In this document: positions 8,186-14,838 of the stretch, piece by piece | How the letters are laid out: each line of letters starts with the position of its first letter | Numbering within the stretch: the first letter of the stretch is position 1 | Program-made: the position numbers and the translations under genes | The notes under the pieces: model-generated | Database searches by the model: none | The model's input: the letters and a program-made list of their open reading frames with translations, nothing else | Told to the model about the DNA's origin: nothing | NCBI GenBank assembly: GCA_958427145.1 | Contig: CAUAAZ010000002.1 | Location: forward strand, 62,001 to 126,000 | Origin: an uncultured Collinsella sp. | Lineage (GTDB): Bacteria > Actinomycetota > Coriobacteriia > Coriobacteriales > Coriobacteriaceae | DNA: 64,000 nucleotides | Direction: 5' to 3'

Positions 8186-9087
8186 TCGAAAGCACCTACC
8201 AGCTCGTTGATGTCCTTTACGCCCTGGGACTCGGCCCAGGCCTCGAGCTCGTGCGCGATCTTGAGCGAAGCGCACGGATCGACGAAGTTGGCCATGCCGA
8301 CCGACACGCAGGTGGCGCCGGCCAGGATAAACTCAGCCGCATCCTCGCCGGTCATGACACCGCCGACACCGTTGATGGGGATATCGACGGCCTGGGCAAC
8401 CTCCCAGACCATGCGCACGGCGATGTGGTGGCACAGCGGGCCCGAAAGGCCGCCCTTGGGCTTAGCCACACGGGACTTGCGGGTATGGACGTCGATGGCC
8501 ATGCCCTGAATGGAGTTGATGACCGAAAGGCCGTCGGCGCCGGCAGCCTCGAGGGCCTTGGCGATCTCGGCGACGTTGACCGGCGCCATCTTCACGAACA
8601 GCGGCTTATCGGTCACCTTGCGGCAGGCAGCCATAACGGAAGAGGCGCCCTCGGGCGTGGAGCCCATGGCGGCACCGCCGGCGGCAATATTGGGGCAGCT
8701 CACGTTGATCTCGTAGCCGGCAGCCCAGGGGCACAGCTCGACATACATCTCGAGAGCGCGGACAAACTCGTCAACGGAGTGGCCGGCAACCTGACAGATG
8801 ACCTGGCAGCCGTCCTTGGACAGCTGTTCGAGCCACGGACCGGACTCGCGGGCAAAGGCAGCCACGCCGGGGTTCTGAAGGCCCACGGAGTTGATCATAC
8901 CGCCGGGAATCTCGGCCATGCGGGGCGCGGGATTGCCGGGCCAGGGCTCGGCTGCGCAACCCTTGGTGGTGATGGCGCCCAGCTGGGAAACATCAAAGAA
9001 GTTCTGGAACTGCCAACCGTAGCCAAAGGTACCGGCTGCGGTGTTGATGGGGTTCTGCATCTTGACGCCGCCGAAATCGACGGCCAT
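8179..9087 (-). CDS. pyrD: dihydroorotate dehydrogenase, class 1B catalytic subunit
   Basis: PyrD oxidises dihydroorotate to orotate using FMN; the class 1B enzyme works with the PyrK electron-transfer subunit and NAD. The product of about 302 residues starts MAVDFGGVKMQNPINTAAGTFGYG and contains ISVLSCPN-like ANVSCPN (read here as EINVSCPN), PLFVKMAP, GVGGVMTGEDAAEFILAGATCVSVG. The start is uncertain: ATG 9087 fits the family, but GTG codons at 9093 and 9102 are also in frame, and the latter overlaps the pyrK stop. The pyrK-pyrD pairing confirms the 1B type. Confidence 0.94.
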   Translation of the reverse strand: MAVDFGGVKMQNPINTAAGTFGYGWQFQNFFDVSQLGAITTKGCAAEPWPGNPAPRMAEIPGGMINSVGLQNPGVAAFARESGPWLEQLSKDGCQVICQVAGHSVDEFVRALEMYVELCPWAAGYEINVSCPNIAAGGAAMGSTPEGASSVMAACRKVTDKPLFVKMAPVNVAEIAKALEAAGADGLSVINSIQGMAIDVHTRKSRVAKPKGGLSGPLCHHIAVRMVWEVAQAVDIPINGVGGVMTGEDAAEFILAGATCVSVGMANFVDPCASLKIAHELEAWAESQGVKDINELVGAFEC

Positions 9088-9101
9088 GTTCACGGTACCC
9101 A

Positions 9102-9893
9102 CTAGAAGACCACCACCTTGGAAGCATCGAACACGGGGCCGCACATGCAAGCGCCCTTCATACCGTCGACCGTCTCGACATTGCAGGTGTTGCAGGCGCC
9201 AAAGCCGCAGCTCATCATGCGCTCGAGCGACACCTCGCAGTACGCACCGGCCTCGGCGGCAGCGGCGGCGACTTTCTTCATCATGACGGCGGGACCGCAG
9301 CTGGCCACGTAGTCGTAGCCGCCCTCGCCGAGCAGATCGGCTGCCGGATCGGTGCAAAAACCGTGCGTACCCAGCGTACCGTCGTCGGTGCACACGTTAA
9401 CCGTGGCGCCCAGCGCGCGGAACTCATCGATGCCCACGGCCTTGGACGCGGTGCCAAAGCCCAAGCACACGTCGACGGCCACACCCTGCTCGGCAAGCTC
9501 ACCGGCCAGGCAGAGGACAGGCGGAACGCCGATGCCACCGGCGACAAGCAGGGCCTTCCTGGTGCCCTCGGGTACAATCCAGCCGCGGCCACCGGGGCCC
9601 AGCAGGTTAGAGGTGGAGCCAGGTCCCATCTGGGACAAACGACGGGTATCGTCGCCCACGACGGCGTACCACAACTCGACGGTGCCGGCCTCGGCGTCGG
9701 CGCGGTAGTAGCTCAGGGGCACGCGAAGCAGCGAGGACGCATCACCGGGCACGGCGATGTTCACAAACTGACCGGGCTTGAGCGCACTTGCAAGCTTGGG
9801 GGCCGAGATGACGAGCGAGAAGATGCCGTCGGCGATCTCCCGGTTCGAGACGACCTCGAAGTCGTGCATGCGTGCAGTGGAAGGTGTGGGCAT
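9102..9893 (-). CDS. pyrK: dihydroorotate dehydrogenase electron transfer subunit
   Basis: PyrK carries electrons from PyrD to NAD through FAD and a 2Fe-2S cluster. The 263-residue protein has an FAD-binding barrel (GQFVNIAVPGD, RVPLSYYRAD), an NAD-binding region (LLVAGGIGVPPVL) and C-terminal cysteines in MMSCGFGACNTCNVETVDGMKGACMCG order that fit the C-x4-C-x2-C-x(n)-C ligand pattern. The ATG at 9893 has a GGAGCG site. It ends at or one base into the possible early start of pyrD, so the two are probably translated together. Confidence 0.96.
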   Translation of the reverse strand: MPTPSTARMHDFEVVSNREIADGIFSLVISAPKLASALKPGQFVNIAVPGDASSLLRVPLSYYRADAEAGTVELWYAVVGDDTRRLSQMGPGSTSNLLGPGGRGWIVPEGTRKALLVAGGIGVPPVLCLAGELAEQGVAVDVCLGFGTASKAVGIDEFRALGATVNVCTDDGTLGTHGFCTDPAADLLGEGGYDYVASCGPAVMMKKVAAAAAEAGAYCEVSLERMMSCGFGACNTCNVETVDGMKGACMCGPVFDASKVVVF

Positions 9894-9985
9894 AGACGCT
9901 CCAATCCCCCATGCGGTTGCATGGTTCAGGCGAACAGAAAGCGCGGCACCGCAAGGGCGCCGCGCACAAAAGCGACAAGGCTATG

Positions 9986-11275
9986 CTAGCAGATGCAGCC
10001 GTCGGCAAGCGTCTGTTTACCGCCGACAAACACATCGGTGGCTCGACCGGTGAGCGTACGGCCGGCAAAACCGGAGTTCTCGGCGCGCGACTCGTAACCG
10101 TCCTCGCCGACCGTCCAGGTGGCAGCGGGATCGAACACGGTCAGGTCGGCAACGGATCCCGCCTTGACCTGAACCTGGTCGAGGCCCAGGATCTCACGCG
10201 GCTTGATGGCCATGAGCTCGACCATGCGGCCCATGCTCATCTTGCCCGTGTTGACCAGCTCGGTGAGTACGAGCGACAGCGAGGTCTCGAGGCCGATCAT
10301 ACCAAAGGGGGCAAGCTCGAACTCGCGGGCCTTCTCCCACGGGGTGTGGGGAGCGTGATCGGTGACGATAACGTCAACGGTGCCGTCGATGACGCCCTGA
10401 CGGATGGCCTCGGCATCCTCCTCGGTACGCAGCGGCGGATTGACCTTGAGCGAGGTGTTGTAGGTCTCGTCCAGGTCGTTCTCGGTCAGGAACATGTGGT
10501 GCGGGGTGGCCTCGCAGGTAACCTGAACGCCCGCGGCCTTGCCGGCACGCACGAGCTCCAGGCCATGGGCGGTGGAGATGTGCTGGATGTGCAGCTTGGC
10601 ACCGGTCAGCTTGGCGATCTCGATGTCGCGGGCGATCTGGAGCTCCTCGCCGGCAGCCGGCCAGCCCTCGAGAGCCAGACGGGTCGAAACCTTGCCCTCG
10701 TTGATCTGGCCGTGGCCGACCAGGTCCTCGTCCTGGCAGTGGCTCATAAAGACCTTGCCGAACATCTTGCCGTAGTCCATGCAGCGACGGAGCATGCCCG
10801 CACCCTGCACGCCGCGACCGTCGTCGGTGAAGGCGACGGCGCCGTGGGCGACCATATCGCCCATCTCGGACATGGCCTCGCCCTTAAGACCGCGGGTCAT
10901 GGCGCCCGACGGATAGACGCGGCAGTGACCGACCTCGGCAGCGCGGGACTTGACGAACTCCACGACGGTGCCGTTATCGGTGACGGGATCGGTGTTGGGC
11001 ATGGCGCACACGCCGGTAAAGCCGCCCTTGGCAGCTGCGCGGGTGCCGCTCTCGATGTCCTCTTTGACCTCATAGCCGGGCTCGCGAAGGTGAACGTGCA
11101 TATCCACCAGGCCAGGGACGAGGTACTTGCCGGAAAGGTCGCGGACCTCGGCTCCCTCGACGGCGAGATTCTCGCCGACCTCGGCGATCTTGTCGCCGTC
11201 AATCAGGACGTCAACGACACCGTCAAGCTCGACGGACGGGTCGACGACGTGGGCATTCTTAAGAAGCAAGGCCAT
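9986..11275 (-). CDS. pyrC: dihydroorotase
   Basis: Dihydroorotase cyclises carbamoyl aspartate to dihydroorotate, the third pyrimidine step. The 429-residue length and sequence fit the class I type. Metal ligands are visible in VDMHVHLREPG (His60, His62) and in VTDHAPHT, with GFTGVCAMPNTDP between them. The ATG at 11275 has a good GGAGG site and lies inside the 3' end of pyrB (17-bp overlap), so expression is likely coupled. Confidence 0.96.
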   Translation of the reverse strand: MALLLKNAHVVDPSVELDGVVDVLIDGDKIAEVGENLAVEGAEVRDLSGKYLVPGLVDMHVHLREPGYEVKEDIESGTRAAAKGGFTGVCAMPNTDPVTDNGTVVEFVKSRAAEVGHCRVYPSGAMTRGLKGEAMSEMGDMVAHGAVAFTDDGRGVQGAGMLRRCMDYGKMFGKVFMSHCQDEDLVGHGQINEGKVSTRLALEGWPAAGEELQIARDIEIAKLTGAKLHIQHISTAHGLELVRAGKAAGVQVTCEATPHHMFLTENDLDETYNTSLKVNPPLRTEEDAEAIRQGVIDGTVDVIVTDHAPHTPWEKAREFELAPFGMIGLETSLSLVLTELVNTGKMSMGRMVELMAIKPREILGLDQVQVKAGSVADLTVFDPAATWTVGEDGYESRAENSGFAGRTLTGRATDVFVGGKQTLADGCIC

Positions 11276-12203
11276 TATCGGCACCTCCAAGCAGCAGATA
11301 CAGGATAGCCATACGCACGCAGATACCGGCGTAGACCTGCTCCAGGATGACGGAGCGTTGCGGGTGGTCGGCCATATAGGAGTCGAACTCGACGCCGCGG
11401 TTGATGGGGCCCGGGTGGCAGATGATCGCGTCGGGCTTCATGAGCTTCTCGCGGTCCTTGGTCAGGCCGAAGAGCTTGTGGTACTCGCGAATGGTCGGGA
11501 ACGGGGCACCCTCGAGGCGCTCCTGCTGCACGCGCAGCATGTAGACGACGTCCAGCTCGGGCAGGACGGAATCGAGATCGCTCGTCACGTGGTCGCAGCC
11601 CAGGACCTCGGGTGCCGGCGGCAGCAGCGTGCCGGGGGCGACGGCGTAGGTCTCGCAGCCCATGATTTTAAGGGCGGGGATCAGCGAGCCGCAGACACGG
11701 GAGTGGGAGATGTCGCCGACGACAGCGACCTTCAGACCGTGGAAGTCACCCTTGTGCTGCCAAATGGTGTACAGGTCCAGCAGGGCCTGCGTGGGGTGGT
11801 TGTGCTTGCCGTCGCCGGCGCAGATAACGCTCGCGGGCGAATTCTGCGTGACGATATAGGGCGCGCCGGCGTGCTTGTCGCGCACGACGATGCAGTCGAT
11901 CTTGTAGGCGTTGAGGGTCTCGACGGTGTCGACGAGGCTCTCGCCCTTGACCGTAGAAGTCGAGGAACCGCCAAAGTTGAGGCTGTCGGCCGAAAGGCGC
12001 TTCTCGGCGAGCTCGAAGGAGCTGCGGGTGCGCGTCGAGGGCTCGTTGAACATGTTGACGATGGTCTTACCCTTGAGCGTGGGGACCTTCTTGATCGCAC
12101 GCTCGTTGACCTCGGAGAACGCCTTGGCGGTCTCGAGGATGAGCTTGATGTCCTCTTCGGAGTACTCGGTAATGTCGATCAGGTGCTTATGGTTGAACGC
12201 CAC
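11259..12203 (-). CDS. pyrB: aspartate carbamoyltransferase catalytic subunit
   Basis: PyrB joins carbamoyl phosphate and aspartate, the committed pyrimidine step. The 314-residue protein shows the carbamoyl-phosphate site STRTR (about 56-60), HPTQALLDLYT (136 onward) and the aspartate-loop segment VVYMLRVQQER. No pyrI regulatory gene is present, as in Gram-positive operons controlled by PyrR. I prefer the GTG at 12203, which sits 10 nt after GGAGGT; a GTG at 12215 overlaps that ribosome site and is less likely. Confidence 0.95.
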   Translation of the reverse strand: MAFNHKHLIDITEYSEEDIKLILETAKAFSEVNERAIKKVPTLKGKTIVNMFNEPSTRTRSSFELAEKRLSADSLNFGGSSTSTVKGESLVDTVETLNAYKIDCIVVRDKHAGAPYIVTQNSPASVICAGDGKHNHPTQALLDLYTIWQHKGDFHGLKVAVVGDISHSRVCGSLIPALKIMGCETYAVAPGTLLPPAPEVLGCDHVTSDLDSVLPELDVVYMLRVQQERLEGAPFPTIREYHKLFGLTKDREKLMKPDAIICHPGPINRGVEFDSYMADHPQRSVILEQVYAGICVRMAILYLLLGGADNGLAS

Positions 12204-12207
12204 GGTA

Positions 12208-12792
12208 CTACTCACCTCCCAGCGGCGCGGAGCCCACGTGGGAACCCGGCGCGACGTCGTTAATCTCGACGGCGGTGTGGCCGTCGACTTCCTTCATATA
12301 TAGGTGCACGTTCTCCTCATGCGACGAGGGAACGTTCTTGCCGACAAAGTCCGGCGAGATGGGGAGCTCGCGGTGACCGCGGTCAACGAGAACTGCCAGC
12401 TCAATACGGCTCGGACGGCCCAGGTCCATGACGGCGTCCAGAGCAGCGCGGATGGTACGACCCGTGTACAGGATGTCGTCCACCAGCACGACGCGCTTGC
12501 CGTCGACGCTAAAGGGAATGTTGGTGGCGTGGATCGCGGGAGCGAAATTGGTCGCATAGTCATCGCGGTAGAAGCTGATGTCCAGGCTGCCGAGCGGAAC
12601 TTCGACGCCCTCGATCTCCTTGATCTCCTCGGCGAGCTTCTTTGCCAGAAGGTCGCCGCGCGTGACGATGCCGACCAGAGCGAGGTCTTCACAGCCCTCG
12701 TTGCGCTCGAGAATCTCGTGCGCGATGCGGGTCATCGCTCGATTGACGGCGGTCTCGTCCATGATGACCGCCTTGGGGGAAGTCGTGCCCAT
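12208..12792 (-). CDS. pyrR: PyrR, pyrimidine operon attenuator / uracil phosphoribosyltransferase
   Basis: PyrR binds the leader of pyr mRNA when UMP is high and ends transcription or translation; most family members also have uracil phosphoribosyltransferase activity. The 194-residue protein has the PRPP loop VVLVDDILYTGRTIRAALDAVMDLGRP and conserved RGDLLAKKLA and SLDISFYRDD. The ATG at 12792 has an AAGGAG site. It is the first gene of the operon and lies directly behind a leader that can form the expected terminator, antiterminator and PyrR-binding hairpins, so it probably controls its own operon. Confidence 0.96.
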   Translation of the reverse strand: MGTTSPKAVIMDETAVNRAMTRIAHEILERNEGCEDLALVGIVTRGDLLAKKLAEEIKEIEGVEVPLGSLDISFYRDDYATNFAPAIHATNIPFSVDGKRVVLVDDILYTGRTIRAALDAVMDLGRPSRIELAVLVDRGHRELPISPDFVGKNVPSSHEENVHLYMKEVDGHTAVEINDVAPGSHVGSAPLGGE

Positions 12793-12831
12793 CGATCTCC
12801 TTCCTCACATGTCTTGACTGCTGACACAGTC

Positions 12832-12941
12832 AAAAAAATAGATGCCCGACCGCTTAAAGCGGACCAGACACCCACAGGAAAGGCTGCTCGCATGGCAGCT
12901 ATGTAATTCCATGTGGGTATCTCGTACCCCTTTAATGGTCA
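12832..12941 (-). promoter_or_regulatory. PyrR-dependent attenuator leader of the pyr operon
   Basis: Three mutually exclusive structures can be drawn on the minus strand. A terminator hairpin centred on CCGCTT-T-AAGCGG is followed by seven T residues (12838-12832). An antiterminator can pair GACC-TTAAAG (12940-12930) with CTTTAA-GGTC inside that terminator. A long hairpin closes on ACCCACA/TGTGGGT (12918-12912 with 12876-12870) and holds an inner GCTGC/GCAGC stem with loop CATGCGA, resembling a PyrR-binding loop (NGNGA core). Structure is read by eye; PyrR binding is inferred from the downstream pyrR gene. Confidence 0.75.
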
Positions 12942-12947
12942 AGGGAT

Positions 12948-12953
12948 AGTGTA
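12948..12953 (-). promoter_or_regulatory. possible -10 of the pyr operon
   Basis: The minus strand reads TACACT, which would start transcription at about 12941, exactly ahead of the antiterminator strand of the attenuator. No convincing -35 element is seen, so the call rests mainly on position. Confidence 0.35.
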
Positions 12954-13046
12954 GCCAACCTCGAGCTTAATTTCGAGCATAAATACAGAGCAATCCGTAA
13001 ACGGAGCCCAATGCTCCATAAACCTATATATATTTGTGGGACGAGC

Positions 13047-13075
13047 TTGAAAACGCACGCACGAGCTGGCATAAT
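13047..13075 (+). promoter_or_regulatory. upstream promoter of rpmB
   Basis: TTGAAA, a 17-bp spacer and CATAAT form a near-consensus housekeeping promoter on the plus strand. It would give a leader of about 160 nt before rpmB, or drive a short untranslated RNA. Confidence 0.5.
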
Positions 13076-13181
13076 CCCCTCTGCTGCACGCAAATCGGAT
13101 CTACGTCCAGGGCCGTGGCGTGGGCACTATCGCCAAAAGAGGAATATCTCTGTGTAGATTGCGCACAGGGAGCGACTTCTG

Positions 13182-13190
13182 TGCTATAGT
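13182..13190 (+). promoter_or_regulatory. extended -10 promoter of rpmB
   Basis: TGCTATAGT is an extended -10 element about 55 bp before the rpmB start and is identical to the one at rpsT. TTGCGC at 13159 is too far (20 bp) to be an ideal -35. Confidence 0.6.
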
Positions 13191-13244
13191 TCAGTCTTGT
13201 TTGTTAACGCGACATGTTCGTTTGTCGCCCAAGGAGGGTCAGTT

Positions 13245-13433
13245 ATGTCCAAAGTTTGCGAAGTTTGCGGTAAGCACCCCGTTGCCGGTCGCTCCATCAG
13301 CCACTCTCACCGCGTCACCAACCGTAAGTTCCGCCCCAACATCCAGCGCGTCTACGTTGTCGCCGATGGTCACCGTCGCAAGATGAACGTTTGCTCCACC
13401 TGCCTCAAGTCTGGCAAGGTTGCGCGCTCCTAA
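13245..13433 (+). CDS. rpmB: 50S ribosomal protein L28, zinc-ribbon form
   Basis: L28 is a small basic large-subunit ribosomal protein. The 62-residue product starts MSKVCEVCGKHPVAGRSISHSHRVTNRKFRPN and ends VCSTCLKSGKVARS. Two Cys-x2-Cys pairs (C5/C8 and near residues 51-54) indicate the zinc-binding C+ form. AAGGAGGG precedes the ATG at 13245; the frame extends to 13197 but without L28 similarity. It is a single-gene unit with tandem promoters and a terminator at 13500. Confidence 0.96.
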   Translation: MSKVCEVCGKHPVAGRSISHSHRVTNRKFRPNIQRVYVVADGHRRKMNVCSTCLKSGKVARS

Positions 13434-13499
13434 ATAAGGTCTTACCAACAAGTACCTCGGACTCTCCGGGTCAAAGACCTCGCGTTCATATAGAACTAT

Positions 13500-13536
13500 A
13501 AGAAACCGCTTTCTTTTGAGAAGGCGGTTTCTTTTC
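13500..13536 (+). terminator. intrinsic terminator of rpmB
   Basis: AAGAAACCGC pairs with GCGGTTTCTT around a short A/T-rich loop, followed by TTTTC. The symmetrical flanks would also stop transcription from the other side, but no gene reads into it. Confidence 0.85.
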
Positions 13537-13571
13537 TATCTATCCAGGAATGCAAAACCAGAGTGAAAATG

Positions 13572-13674
13572 CACTCATTGGGGACAGACTTACATGAGTG
13601 TTTTCACGCATTGGGGACAGACTTACATGAGTGTTTTCACGCATTGGAGACAGACTTAGATGAGTGCTTTCCAA
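13572..13674 (+). repeat. three tandem 33-bp palindromic (REP-like) repeats
   Basis: The unit recurs with exact 33-bp spacing (13576, 13609, 13642). In the first copy arms CACTCAT and ATGAGTG flank a 15-nt loop TGGGGACAGACTTAC; later copies have CACGCAT as left arm, and the third copy carries a few substitutions. Copies of the same unit in reverse orientation lie on the other side of the transposase gene. No protein is encoded here; a plus-strand open frame translates the repeats only because 33 is a multiple of three. Confidence 0.85.
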
Positions 13675-13728
13675 AGCTCACGGTGCATCGACGAACTCAC
13701 GGCGCTTCGATCGCCACCAGTACGTACC

Positions 13729-14505
13729 TCACGCCGCCTCGTTCCAGCCCGCGGTGGCCTTGGTTACGCTTGTGGCGCCGATGCCGGTGATACGGGCAAT
13801 TTGCTTGACCGTGAGATGCGCCCGCCTGAGCCTCAGCAGACAGGCATCGCGATCGGGGCGTGGCAGGGCCTTGAGCATCGCAGGATCTATGCTCGGAAGC
13901 ACTTCGCGCGCAATGGAAAGGACCTCCTCATCGGGGATCCGCCGGCGTGGAAGAACCTCCACTGACCAGATGCGCTCGGCAACTTCCTTGAGATGCTCGC
14001 AATAGCAACGGGAGCCTCCGACAATATCGAGCATAGGGGCCGCATCACAGATGTCAAAGGGATCATAGCCCAGCTCATATGCCTTGTAGCTTGACCAGCG
14101 GTACGCCTCGAGTGAGTCGAGCGCACCTTTCACGGGATTGAGATGGATATAGTCGAGCAGTTGCACCGCTTGCGTGTCCGACTCAACAGCGACCCGCGAA
14201 TAGCGATTATCAAAGAGATGCCCCGTTCTCCCCGTTTTCCCATTGAAATACTTAGCATATGCCGTCAATGCGCACTGCATCGCCTTTGAAAGATTGTCGA
14301 ACGGATCATCAACCATCAAATGAAAGTGGTTGTCCATAAGGCACCAAGCCAAAACCGCCACTTCATGGCGCGCAAACCTGTCCGAGATATCCGATAGGAA
14401 ACGATAGCGGTCGGAGTCATCTTCAAAAATAATCTGTTTAGAGTTACCACGGTCAAAGACGTGGTAATAGCCGGTGAGCGAAACGGCGCGGGCGCATCGG
14501 GGCAT
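13729..14505 (-). CDS. REP-associated tyrosine (Y1) transposase, RAYT
   Basis: This single-strand-specific nuclease family is related to IS200/IS605 TnpA and is thought to spread short palindromic repeats. The 258-residue protein begins MPRCARAVSLTGYYHVFDRGN, has the HUH metal motif His60-Phe-His62 in LMDNHFHLMV, and the likely catalytic tyrosine Tyr119 in DYIHLNPVK. A C-terminal segment, LTVKQIARITGIGATSVTKA (about 235-254), looks like a helix-turn-helix, common in longer family members. The ATG at 14505 has AAAGGAG. The frame is intact and palindromic repeats flank it, so it may still be active. Confidence 0.88.
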   Translation of the reverse strand: MPRCARAVSLTGYYHVFDRGNSKQIIFEDDSDRYRFLSDISDRFARHEVAVLAWCLMDNHFHLMVDDPFDNLSKAMQCALTAYAKYFNGKTGRTGHLFDNRYSRVAVESDTQAVQLLDYIHLNPVKGALDSLEAYRWSSYKAYELGYDPFDICDAAPMLDIVGGSRCYCEHLKEVAERIWSVEVLPRRRIPDEEVLSIAREVLPSIDPAMLKALPRPDRDACLLRLRRAHLTVKQIARITGIGATSVTKATAGWNEAA

Positions 14506-14575
14506 AATCTCTCCTTTCAAAAACTGAACAGGCAACACCTAAAAGGAGAGAAGGAACGCGAAATGCTGAGCCTGT

Positions 14576-14611
14576 GACCTATTTATATCCAATGAGCGGC
14601 AAAAATAGGTC
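14576..14611. repeat. 9-bp inverted repeat next to the transposase gene
   Basis: GACCTATTT and AAATAGGTC flank an 18-nt loop in the stretch between the transposase start and the right-hand repeats. It may be part of the mobile element or its promoter region. Confidence 0.45.
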
Positions 14612-14636
14612 AAGAACGGCAAAATGGCAAATCGAT

Positions 14637-14687
14637 GTCTGTCCCCAATGAGTGAAAGCACTCATGTAAGTCTGTCCCCAATGAGTG
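14637..14687 (-). repeat. inverted copies of the 33-bp palindromic repeat
   Basis: Two copies lie in reverse orientation relative to 13572-13674 and again 33 bp apart (cores at 14637 and 14670). The second has perfect arms (14659-14665 and 14681-14687); the first lacks most of one arm. Together with the left array they bracket the transposase gene. Confidence 0.85.
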
Positions 14688-14715
14688 GGGCGATGCAGCA
14701 GGTAGATAGTTTTAG

Positions 14716-14747
14716 TTAAAGCGTTTCAGTTTATTGAAGCGTTTTAG
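14716..14747 (+). promoter_or_regulatory. paired operator-like repeats upstream of adhE
   Basis: TTAAAGCGTTTCAG (14716-14729) and TTGAAGCGTTTTAG (14734-14747) are direct repeats 18 bp apart, each an imperfect palindrome around a central CG, the layout of LacI/CcpA-family operators. They lie about 45-75 bp upstream of the adhE -10 element. The regulator is not identified. Confidence 0.45.
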
Positions 14748-14789
14748 TGTGCCTTTTACAGGAATCTTACTGTTTACCGAATTATTTCT

Positions 14790-14798
14790 TGCTATCAT
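14790..14798 (+). promoter_or_regulatory. extended -10 promoter of adhE
   Basis: TGCTATCAT is an extended -10 element 41 bp before the adhE ATG. No clear -35 is present. The same nine bases occur at the rpsB promoter. Confidence 0.55.
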
Positions 14799-14838
14799 GC
14801 AAGGCGTAGGGTAAATCTCCGATCGCAAGGAGACACAA

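Noticed and set aside
8186..8275. A longer pyrF starting at 8275
   Set aside because: The extra residues are an out-of-frame reading of pyrD, and the family N-terminus begins at the ATG at 8185.
12941..13245. tRNA or other known RNA gene in the intergenic region before rpmB
   Set aside because: No cloverleaf, CCA end or known RNA signature could be drawn; the region is explained by promoters and the pyr leader.
13563..13790. A plus-strand frame encoding an 11-residue repeat (HECFHALGTDL type)
   Set aside because: The peptide repeat is simply the 33-bp palindromic DNA repeat read in frame; there is no ribosome site and the repeats also occur inverted elsewhere.
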